Below are positions 7,558-14,522 of a stretch of DNA of 18,595 bases, in pieces. The notes below the pieces were generated by a model. It searched no databases. It was not told where the DNA came from and saw nothing but the letters and a program-made list of their open reading frames with translations. How positions within the stretch are numbered: the first letter of the stretch is position 1; each line of letters opens with the position of its first letter. The stretch spans positions 1 through 18,595 of the forward strand of contig JASANZ010001837.1 of assembly GCA_030849805.1 (NCBI GenBank). Reading direction: 5' to 3'. Source of the DNA: Sergeia podlipaevii. Lineage: Eukaryota > Euglenozoa > Kinetoplastea > Trypanosomatida > Trypanosomatidae. Both the position numbers and the translations under genes were made by a program.

Positions 7558-9018
7558 CTAGACCTTAGAAGCAAGTTGGCGAACGATGCGCTCACGCTGA
7601 AGAGTCAAGGACTCCAGCTCACGGCGGAGGTCCTGCTCGTTGGTGGACGCGACATCGCCGCTTAGTCCGACAGTGATCTCGCGCACCTGACGCCAGAGGG
7701 CACCGCGAAGATCCACGACGCGGCGGACAGATGTAGCAGCCTTGATAGGGACAAGAATGTAGTTGTTGTAGCGCATAGAGATAATGCAGCCAGTAGCCCC
7801 TGCCATAGCCTCGTGCACCGCAAGAGTGGACAAGGTGGCGCAAAAGAGCGCATCGTTGGAAGAAGGAGGGCAAGCGCGAATCATGTAAGAGGGGTCAATG
7901 TACTTGACACTGGCCTGAGGGAAACGAGACTTGTTGTCCTTGAGGTGCTTCTCCACCGTCTTCTTCAGCAACACGCCAATGTCGATGAGCTTCTTGTTAC
8001 CCGAGGCATCGTGACCGCCGCTGCCCTCAACCCAGTCCTGGCCGAAGCCCTCGGCCACGATGATGACGCAGTTGCGGGAAGTAGCGAAGCGACGCTCAAT
8101 AAGCTTTAGCACAGTCTCCTTGGGCAGAGGGCGTTCGGGGATGAGGCAGATGTTGGCCTGCGCACTGGCGACTGCAGTCTGGGCAGCAATAAAGCCGCTC
8201 TCGCGACCCATCAACTTCACAATACCAACACCGTAGTTGAGGGAGACAGCCTCGGCATAAGCGGCACGCACGGCCTGCGTGGCCTGTTCGACGGCAGTCT
8301 GGAAGCCGAAGGTACGGTGAGAGAAGGCAAGATCGTTATCGATGGTCTTGGGAACGCCAAAAACACCAATGTTGGCACCACAGCGCTTGGCCTCCTCAGC
8401 GATGGTTAGTGAACCGCGCTGGGTACCGTCGCCACCAACGGTGAAGAGGATGTTCACACCGAGGCGCTGAAGTGTTTCAACCATCTCCTTTGGGTCCTGA
8501 GGACCGCGGGAGCTGCCAAGAATTGTACCACCGAAGCGGTGGATCTGGGTAACTGAGCTGCGGGAGAGCTCAATGGCCGTCTTGCTGCCCTCCTTGGACA
8601 AACCCCAGTAGCCGTAGCGGAAGCCGATGACGCGCTTCACCCCGTACGCCAGCACGGCAGACAGAGTAATGGAGCGGATGACATCGTTGAGACCAGGGCA
8701 GATACCACCGCAGGTGACAATACCAATGGTGGTCTCAGAGGGATTGAAGTGAAGGTGCTTGCGGGCGGCAGCGAGCTGGCACACGAGCGGGCTGCAGGAG
8801 ATGGGGTACTGAGAGTCATTGTCCTCCTGAGGGCGGGGATCGAACATGATGTGCTCAATCTTATCACGGTACTCGTCACGCATAATGTGCTTCTTGGAGG
8901 GGTTAAGGTACTTGGTGCCAGGGAGGCGCTCAATGACAAGGTCCTCCTGGGTCACCTTGGTGAGAGGGGCCTGGTAGCTCTTAACGAGCTTGCTGCTCAC
9001 GCGGTTGCGAGTCTCCAT
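7558..9018 (-). CDS. PFK: Glycosomal ATP-dependent 6-phosphofructokinase
   Basis: The 486-residue enzyme phosphorylates fructose 6-phosphate to fructose 1,6-bisphosphate, the committed step of glycolysis, which in trypanosomatids takes place in the glycosome. Visible motifs: GGICPGLN at 104-111; the nucleotide loop GGDGT at 195-199, whose second Gly indicates ATP rather than pyrophosphate as donor; PKTIDND at 223-229 with catalytic base Asp227; MGRESG at 270-275; and EGFG near 323-326. A Lys before TIDND is typical of PPi-dependent enzymes. The mix of GGDG with PKTIDND is the known signature of kinetoplastid PFKs, thought to derive from a PPi-type ancestor. The first 95 residues form the N-terminal extension typical of the trypanosomatid enzymes. 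The C-terminus ends SKV, a PTS1-like tripeptide fitting glycosomal import but not the canonical SKL. The start is ATG with no upstream ATG in the predicted 5' UTR. The gene is more regular in codon use than its neighbours, as expected for high expression. Confidence 0.97.
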   Translation of the reverse strand: METRNRVSSKLVKSYQAPLTKVTQEDLVIERLPGTKYLNPSKKHIMRDEYRDKIEHIMFDPRPQEDNDSQYPISCSPLVCQLAAARKHLHFNPSETTIGIVTCGGICPGLNDVIRSITLSAVLAYGVKRVIGFRYGYWGLSKEGSKTAIELSRSSVTQIHRFGGTILGSSRGPQDPKEMVETLQRLGVNILFTVGGDGTQRGSLTIAEEAKRCGANIGVFGVPKTIDNDLAFSHRTFGFQTAVEQATQAVRAAYAEAVSLNYGVGIVKLMGRESGFIAAQTAVASAQANICLIPERPLPKETVLKLIERRFATSRNCVIIVAEGFGQDWVEGSGGHDASGNKKLIDIGVLLKKTVEKHLKDNKSRFPQASVKYIDPSYMIRACPPSSNDALFCATLSTLAVHEAMAGATGCIISMRYNNYILVPIKAATSVRRVVDLRGALWRQVREITVGLSGDVASTNEQDLRRELESLTLQRERIVRQLASKV

Positions 9019-9115
9019 TATTAGTTGTTGTGTAGCGGTTTGAATGTTTGTTTGTTTGTATGTATGTTGTAAACTATAGTCGCTGAATATCGTGCAATGC
9101 TATATAGATTCCTAC

Positions 9116-9230
9116 CTACGTGCAAAAGGGGATACGAAAGAGAAGTGAAGATATAAACAAATATATATGTATATATAAATGTAATGCTTAATTTGTGCAC
9201 ACACGTTAAAAAAAAGAAAAAAAAAGAAAT
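9116..9230 (-). promoter_or_regulatory. Two alternative spliced-leader acceptors for PFK
   Basis: A distal T/C tract (9208-9229) is followed by an AG at 9187-9188, giving a 5' UTR of about 168 nt. A proximal pyrimidine tract (about 9124-9152) is followed by GCACGTAG, with the AG at 9116-9117, giving about 97 nt. The shorter 5' UTR lacks an upstream ATG and contains CAAA/ACAT tetranucleotide repeats just ahead of the start codon (about 9046-9068). I cannot decide between them. Confidence 0.45.
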
Positions 9231-10006
9231 CAAAGATGCGTGAATACATTGGCAGAGTGCTTTTCACTTTATGTAAGATATATGCATATTCCCCCTTCTT
9301 TGACTGTCTTCTGTATCAGCTTATGACCTGAACACGGCGCCGTAGTGGGAAACACTAGTGCCCTTGGCAGTGAATATATATTCCTTGTAGATGATTCCTG
9401 CTTTTTGCTTCCTGCATAGCAATCAGACTGTGCGTCTGGCGCCGCGCACACACACCCACATACCGCCGTATCCCTGTGAATCAAACGTATAGTGGTGTGT
9501 GCAAGCTGCACGCATGCACGTGCACAAAGAATAAGTTGACACACGCAAAAGTACAACAGCAACAAGTTAAGAATAAAAAGGAGTCGACGGAGAAGCAACT
9601 ACGTACGGGGTGTGTGCGTGTATCTGCTTTGTTCCCTTCTCTCTCTCTCCCCATTTTCCCTTCCCTCAAGTCGATACAATGAAGGGACCCGGCAAAAAAA
9701 CAGATAAACAAATAGAAACGTATTCAAGCAAAAGTGTTCACCAAATGTGTACAGCAACTGAAAAAAGGAAGAAAAAAATATATAATATAAGAAAAAAATT
9801 AAATCAAGTGCTAATAGTAAAAACGGTACAATATGTTTGTATCGACACACGCGCAAGAGAAGATGGGAAAGGAAAGACAACGAAAAAAAAAATGTTCTCC
9901 CATGGGGCTAAAAAAAAAAAGGAGTCGTCAGCATTCACTCGCACGCACACGCACACGCACACCATACACTGACATTGGTGTGCCCCTTAAAAACACCTGC
10001 AGATGC
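9231..10006. other. Spacer between VPS4 and PFK
   Basis: This should hold the VPS4 3' UTR. It has poly(A)-rich stretches at 9765-9800 and 9885-9920, alternating purine-pyrimidine tracts at 9507-9526 and 9941-9962, and a GC-richer section around 9310-9530. The one sizeable minus-strand frame in that section has no ATG. No gene is supported. Confidence 0.6.
9507..9526. repeat. 20-bp alternating purine-pyrimidine tract (Z-DNA-prone)
   Basis: Every step of this 20-nt stretch alternates pyrimidine and purine, with GC, CG, TG and CA steps. That is a favourable sequence for Z-DNA. It lies in the VPS4-PFK spacer. The sequence property is directly visible; any function is speculative. Confidence 0.7.
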
Positions 10007-11335
10007 TTAGCCTTCCTGACCAAAATCAGCTGTAAACTGGATATGCTGCTGAATGTCATCCGTGCTGACTGAAGGCCTGCTGGTCCGCAGCGCCTTGATA
10101 AAGTCCTCCTTGGTCACTGGCATCGGGATCAACAACTCTGGTTCAGTTAGCTCATTCGCCGTCATCGGGAACGCATCAGGATCGCCTGGGGAGCACGGTA
10201 CGAGACGATTATCCACGGTTCGTGTAGGATCCTTGGGGTCTGGCCCCACCACCCGCTTAAAATGAGTTGCCACCTGCAGTGTCCTCACGCACTCCATGAG
10301 TGCATTGCGCACCACGTTTTCGATATCACTACCAGAGTACATCTCAGTGCGAGCCGCCAGGTCCGCCCAGTCTTCCTCGGTGAGAGAGTTGGGCGTGTCG
10401 CCAATGTGAATACGGAACATCTGGCGCCTGGCCTGCAGCTCAGGTAGCGGAATGTAGATACGCCGCTCAAAGCGACGTCGAATGGCGCTGTCCAGTGCCC
10501 ATGGAATGTTCGACGCGGCGAGCACGAGGACCCCCTCGTCATCGTGGCCCACGCCCTGCATCTGAACAAGAAATTCCGTCTTGATTCGGCGCGACGCATC
10601 GTTCTCGCTGTCAGAGCGGGCAGACACGAGAGAATCAATCTCATCAATAAAGACAATAGAAGGCTTGCCGCACTCCTTATACGCGTCCCGAGCAAGTTCA
10701 AAGAGGTTGCGAACCAACTTTTCCGAGTCGCCCATCCAACGCGACACCAGGTCGGAACTGCTAACACTGAGAAAGGTACCATCACCCTCGGTAGCAACAG
10801 CCTTGGCGAGGTAGGACTTACCGGTACCTGGGGGTCCGTAGAGTAAGATGCCACGCCACGGCTTGCGGTTACCGATAAATAACTGTGGGAACTTCATCGG
10901 AAGAATAACAGACTCCTTTAACGCCTCCTTGGCAGCTTCAAGGCCAGCAACCTGGTCCCAATGCACATTCGGCTTCACGCGTACAATGGCTCCCTCAAGA
11001 CCACTGCGCATGCGTGCCTTGTCATCATCGTCCTCCTTCGCCTTCTTGCTTGCGCTGGCTGTTTTCTGTGCCGTTCCACCTGCACCGCCACCGCCTTCAT
11101 CCTTCGAGTTGTCCAAATATTCTTTAATCTTCTCTGCCCTGCCAATAATCTCCTGAACCTTCTTGCGCAGCATCTCCTTCTTGGTTGGATTCTTGTTTTC
11201 ATACTTCATGGCGGTCAGAAAGACATCGATCGACTCCATGTACCAGCGGTACGCCTCTTCAAATTCTTTGTTTTCATCATACGTGGCCGCTTTTTTGAAA
11301 AGCTCAATGGCCTTGCTAGTAAAGTCAACTGACAT
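10007..11335 (-). CDS. VPS4: VPS4 AAA ATPase (ESCRT-III disassembly)
   Basis: The 442-residue protein is a class VPS4 AAA ATPase that disassembles ESCRT-III filaments at endosomes and other membranes. The domain order is complete: an N-terminal MIT domain (about 1-75) that binds ESCRT-III tails; a charged, Gly-rich linker (about 76-110, with GGGGAGG); and the AAA core. The core has Walker A GPPGTGKS at 167-174, the pore-loop segment SRWMGDSEK at about 198-206, Walker B IVFIDEID at 227-234 with Glu232 as the catalytic base, and RRRFERR at 286-292 carrying the arginine fingers. A beta domain follows (about 362-403), then the C-terminal helix ending [11 protein letters not shown]. The beta domain and C-terminal helix separate VPS4 from katanin, spastin and fidgetin relatives. 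Length matches the family. The start is ATG, and the MIT domain begins immediately after it as in other VPS4 proteins. No abnormal residues were seen. Confidence 0.96.
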   Translation of the reverse strand: MSVDFTSKAIELFKKAATYDENKEFEEAYRWYMESIDVFLTAMKYENKNPTKKEMLRKKVQEIIGRAEKIKEYLDNSKDEGGGGAGGTAQKTASASKKAKEDDDDKARMRSGLEGAIVRVKPNVHWDQVAGLEAAKEALKESVILPMKFPQLFIGNRKPWRGILLYGPPGTGKSYLAKAVATEGDGTFLSVSSSDLVSRWMGDSEKLVRNLFELARDAYKECGKPSIVFIDEIDSLVSARSDSENDASRRIKTEFLVQMQGVGHDDEGVLVLAASNIPWALDSAIRRRFERRIYIPLPELQARRQMFRIHIGDTPNSLTEEDWADLAARTEMYSGSDIENVVRNALMECVRTLQVATHFKRVVGPDPKDPTRTVDNRLVPCSPGDPDAFPMTANELTEPELLIPMPVTKEDFIKALRTSRPSVSTDDIQQHIQFTADFGQEG

Positions 11336-11337
11336 AT

Positions 11338-11370
11338 TCTTTTCTTTCTTTTTCTTTCTTTCTTTTCTTT
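11338..11370 (-). repeat. GAAA-rich purine repeat ahead of the VPS4 start codon
   Basis: On the coding strand an almost pure A/G tract of about 33 nt built from GAAA-like units sits 2-3 nt upstream of the ATG. It would be an unstructured, purine-rich 5' UTR end and could bind poly(A)- or purine-binding proteins. It is also a microsatellite likely to vary in length. Confidence 0.7.
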
Positions 11371-11422
11371 ATACTAAAAGACTTTGTAATGGCGACACTT
11401 CTATATTGTCGTGTGAAAAGAT

Positions 11423-11460
11423 CTCAGAGAAAAATGAAGAAAGGAAGAGTGAAAAAGCGG
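11423..11460 (-). promoter_or_regulatory. Predicted spliced-leader acceptor for VPS4
   Basis: A coding-strand pyrimidine-rich tract (about 11427-11460) leads to CTCTGAG, with the AG at 11423-11424 and a predicted 5' UTR of about 87 nt lacking ATG. A second pyrimidine tract at 11604-11652 with an AG at 11599-11600 would give a UTR of about 264 nt, also without ATG. Confidence 0.4.
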
Positions 11461-12108
11461 GTATTTTCTTTTTTTTTTCTTAAAGGAAAATCCTTGCTGT
11501 TGAAACTCCCGGAGATCAAAGGAAAGATCGGCTCCTTAAGACCTATTGTCGCTACCTCTCTCACTGCGTTCACAGTAAGCGTGCGTATCTGTATAAAACT
11601 CCCCCACGAAAAGGAGACGGAGTAACAAAGAGAGGGGAGGAGCAGGAGTAAACTTGCTTGTGAGCTACGCGATACCTAAAAGCACCTACATTATAATAAA
11701 AAGAAAAAAAAATGAGAAGAAGTGAAACAGCAATAATTTTAAGTACAGCTATGCGCAAAAAAAAAAAAAAAGCGCCTCACACAGGAAGAGATGCGGGCGT
11801 AGAGACCTGTGTGTTCAATGTGTTTACCTTTTAAAAAAAATAAAGACAAAAAGTCTCAGCCTACTCCTTTACTTTTTAATTTTATTTTTCCTTTCCAATA
11901 GCGCAAACACGCAATCAATCACACTAGCAACACAACACTAAAATGCGGCTTGCTTTTTTTTTAAAAAAAAAAAAAGAGAAAAAAGTGATGTCCAGCAACA
12001 GACAATCATAAACAAAAAAAAGTCCTACGAGAAATAAGGGAAAAAGCAGCATCATTTCTTTTTGATCCCGTCCTTAGCCAGTAGTAAAGGCTCTATAAGC
12101 CCCGCTCT
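11461..12108. other. Spacer between the kinase and VPS4
   Basis: This AT-rich DNA should hold the kinase 3' UTR, with poly(A) runs at about 11758-11771 and 11965-11975 and a palindromic poly(T)-poly(A) junction near 11955-11975. A GC-richer part at 11510-11660 holds only the alternative pyrimidine tract described for VPS4. No convincing ORF or RNA gene is present. Confidence 0.55.
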
Positions 12109-13446
12109 TCACGCGCGCAGCAAATTCTGTTCCATCAAGCGTGTCAGCATAGTAATTACTTCTGAAGAAGATAAGCGTTCCTCCGGTTTGGGAGCAAGCA
12201 TGCGCACAAGCAACTGCTCAAAGCCGTCTGAATATCTATAGTTTGGTACCCGCGCTAGGTCGCGCTTGACTGCGCGCTCCAATGAACTGCGGGTCCAAGA
12301 TCGGTCACAAAGCATCGTGTGCTCCCCTTGGTCATTCCGGCTCGAAGGAATATCGGGGAAGGTGGCAAGCACATAGGTGACCACGCCGAGACTAAACACA
12401 TCCGCCTTGGGAGTGCCGGTGCTGCCCATCAGCTCAGGAGCGCTGTACTCATAAGTGGGTTCGTTTGCTCGTTTGATTACGCTAGCACTCACATCGACCG
12501 AACGACACAAGTCAAGGTCCATGAGCAGCACTTGCTCCTCGTTGTTGAGCAACAGAATATTCTCCGGCTTAACATCTAAGTGAATCAACGGTGGTGACTG
12601 CGTGTGCAAGTATCGCAGCGAGCCGGCAATCTGAAGAACAATAGAGCAAAGCTTCTCCTCCCGCACGGGGAGGCGCTGACGCTCAATGAACTGGCGTAGA
12701 TCTCCCTCGCTGTAGTAAGGCATGATGACACATAGTCGAGAGGGATTACACCGCGGTATGACATCTAAGTATCGAATGAGATGCTCATGATTGAGCTGCA
12801 TCATGCGCTCTGCCTGCTTCCGCTGGGACTCTAGAGCTGACACATCCACATCGTCAAAAAGCATCTCCTTCGACACCACCACCTCTCCATCAGGAGCCTC
12901 GCACTGGTATACCGCGCCTTGTGCTCCTTCGCCGAGCTTCCGCTTGCGCTTCAACGTCATATACTTTGAAGCATGTGAAAGAGAACGCGATTGAGGGGAG
13001 GAGAACAGTTGCGAGGAAGCCAACGGCTGCTGCTGTTGCTGCTGATGTGCTGGTGAAATAGGCTTTTCAAAGTACGACAGCAGCGCAGTACTCACGAGGT
13101 TTCCAACGCCTGCCTGGCGTAACTGAAAGCGCACAGACTCCGGGCAACACGCGGCGCACTTTAGCTCCCCTCCCTCGAAGGAGGCGTCAATACAAGAAAA
13201 ACAGATTGGGTCTGCGCACATGTCACAGAAAAATTCCATCGCATCACATGCAATACTGCCATGGCAACGGCCACACTCAAAGGGAAGATCCTCCGGCACT
13301 GCGCAGGCGCGGCACACAGCGGCGCCACATCGATTAGGGAATTGATATTGGACACATGCAGGACACAAGGGGACCTGACACATAACGCAGACAGGACTCG
13401 TTTGCGTCCGTGCTTGGTGACAACTAGAGCAAGCCGCCTCCGCCAT
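12109..13446 (-). CDS. Protein kinase with N-terminal B-box-like zinc-binding region
   Basis: The 445-residue protein has two parts. Residues about 6-101 hold about 20 Cys, arranged as tandem CxxC modules such as CVMCQVPLCPAC and CDMCADPICFSC, which resemble B-box-type zinc fingers. A linker with a Gln run (about 135-140) leads to a kinase domain (about 162-440). The domain has a glycine loop GEGAQGAVY at 172-180, an ATP-anchoring Lys193, catalytic loop HLDVKPEN at 289-296 with Asp291, and metal-binding DLD at 310-312 in place of DFG. APE follows at 336-338 and DVFSLG near 349-354. In my alignment the usual helix-C Glu is Gln211, so regulation may be atypical, although Lys, both Asp and Asn296 are kept and activity is plausible. 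I cannot place it in a standard kinase family. The FYVE-like ZFK kinase of T. brucei is a different architecture. The start is the first ATG; one codon upstream is a GTG. Substrates are unknown. Confidence 0.88.
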   Translation of the reverse strand: MAEAACSSCHQARTQTSPVCVMCQVPLCPACVQYQFPNRCGAAVCRACAVPEDLPFECGRCHGSIACDAMEFFCDMCADPICFSCIDASFEGGELKCAACCPESVRFQLRQAGVGNLVSTALLSYFEKPISPAHQQQQQQPLASSQLFSSPQSRSLSHASKYMTLKRKRKLGEGAQGAVYQCEAPDGEVVVSKEMLFDDVDVSALESQRKQAERMMQLNHEHLIRYLDVIPRCNPSRLCVIMPYYSEGDLRQFIERQRLPVREEKLCSIVLQIAGSLRYLHTQSPPLIHLDVKPENILLLNNEEQVLLMDLDLCRSVDVSASVIKRANEPTYEYSAPELMGSTGTPKADVFSLGVVTYVLATFPDIPSSRNDQGEHTMLCDRSWTRSSLERAVKRDLARVPNYRYSDGFEQLLVRMLAPKPEERLSSSEVITMLTRLMEQNLLRA

Positions 13447-13546
13447 CACAACGTATTATGTGGGAAAGTGGGTCGTACGGTGCGTGTATCAAAAAATGGT
13501 AAGCCTCTACTAGGTGGGTTTCTTCACGCACGCACACAGTATAGAG

Positions 13547-13601
13547 TCTTTAGGCAAGGGATGATGTATGTATATATATGACGACAGAGAGTTGGGAAGT
13601 G
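13547..13601 (-). promoter_or_regulatory. Possible spliced-leader acceptor for the zinc-finger kinase
   Basis: A short pyrimidine tract (about 13584-13601) followed by an AT-rich stretch reaches its first AG at 13547-13548. The 5' UTR would be about 100 nt with no ATG ahead of the start. This signal is weaker than those of the other genes; another tract at 13709-13725 is an alternative. Confidence 0.3.
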
Positions 13602-14522
13602 TCTATTTTGTAAGAAACATATCAAAATGATAGATAGAAATGAAATAGGATAATCAATATGTAGAGCCCCGTGTTTGCGTTATAGCTCAATATACTATAC
13701 TTGAGAGACTTCGAAAAAAAGAAGGCAGCCGTACTCTCCCTTCCTTTCTTTCCTTTTAAAAAAAATGGAAGAAAAAAATATATACAATGTAGAGGAAAGA
13801 AAAGATGATGTTATCCAACTGTCGATGCGGTGCTTTCAAATAGAAGCAAAATAGCCGTGTAGAATGCGCCTCACTGCCACAACCGCGTCTTTTACTTCAG
13901 AACTTCAGGTACACAAAGTAGGAGTTCATCCCCTTTGAAATATATATATATATATATGTAGGATCAATACAAATACAGTTACAATCAGCACCGTCAATCA
14001 ATCGCATAATTGTTCTTCATCTAGCAAAAAAAAAAAAAAAAATTACCGTTTCAATCTCAGCAATGCGCAAAGGGGGGAAATAACACGCAAGTACAATGAT
14101 AAACTAAAACGCTTTTCGGCCTTGTTGGACTTCATTTTCTGGTTGGAGAAAAGTAACAAAAAAAAATGAAAAACGCTTTGGTGAAGAGAAGCTTTCCTTT
14201 TGATGGGATGACAAAGAAATATAATAATGATAATAGTAACAGTAAAAAAAATATCATAATCGAACCAAGTTGACTGCAGGTAGCGATATATCGATATACG
14301 TGCAGTCAAATCAACAAAAGAGATACGTTGACTGCGCCTCCTCCCAAGGAAAAAAAAAGAAAAGAAAAGAAGAAAAGGTAAAAAGAAAAAAGGATGTATC
14401 AAGATAGATGTCAAAACGAGAACTCTCACATTATCGACGAAGACCCTTAACGATGATGAACCACCTAAGGTAGTGTAATAATATCCTAATGCACGCGCGT
14501 ATATGCAAAGGCAAAGGAGGCA
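13602..14522. other. Spacer between the 1135-residue gene and the kinase
   Basis: This should contain the 3' UTR of the 1135-residue gene. It holds an AT microsatellite at 13940-13957, a poly(A) run at 14026-14041, A/G-rich blocks at 14348-14392, and the inverted repeat at 14270-14309. The longest minus-strand frame (14043-14429) reflects pyrimidine-rich composition and is not a believable gene. Confidence 0.6.
14270..14309. repeat. Inverted repeat / stem-loop with TTGACTGCA arms
   Basis: TTGACTGCA at 14270-14278 and its exact complement TGCAGTCAA at 14301-14309 form a 9-bp stem. After one mismatch it continues with three more pairs (14280-14282 with 14297-14299). The loop contains overlapping AT palindromes, CGATATATCG (14284-14293) and ATATCGATAT (14288-14297). 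A third copy of TTGACTGC follows at 14328-14335. The element lies about 215 nt past the stop codon of the 1135-residue gene, in its likely 3' UTR. Confidence 0.7.

Noticed and set aside
9269..9598. Minus-strand 109-residue frame in the VPS4-PFK spacer
   Set aside because: It begins at TTG and contains no ATG anywhere, so it cannot be translated in the usual way.
10285..10854. Long alternative-frame ORF of 189 residues inside VPS4
   Set aside because: It is a shadow of the strongly supported VPS4 reading frame, and its composition is that of a frame-shifted coding region.
14258..14270. TCGAACC-like string resembling a tRNA B-box complement
   Set aside because: No A-box, acceptor stem or cloverleaf could be assembled around it, and it borders poly(A).
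14043..14429. Minus-strand 128-residue frame rich in Phe and Leu
   Set aside because: The composition is that of polypyrimidine spacer DNA, and it overlaps the stem-loop and poly(A) tract. It has no codon bias or domain.
14452..14458. GATGATGA string resembling a snoRNA C box
   Set aside because: No matching D box (CTGA) with a terminal stem was found at a suitable distance.
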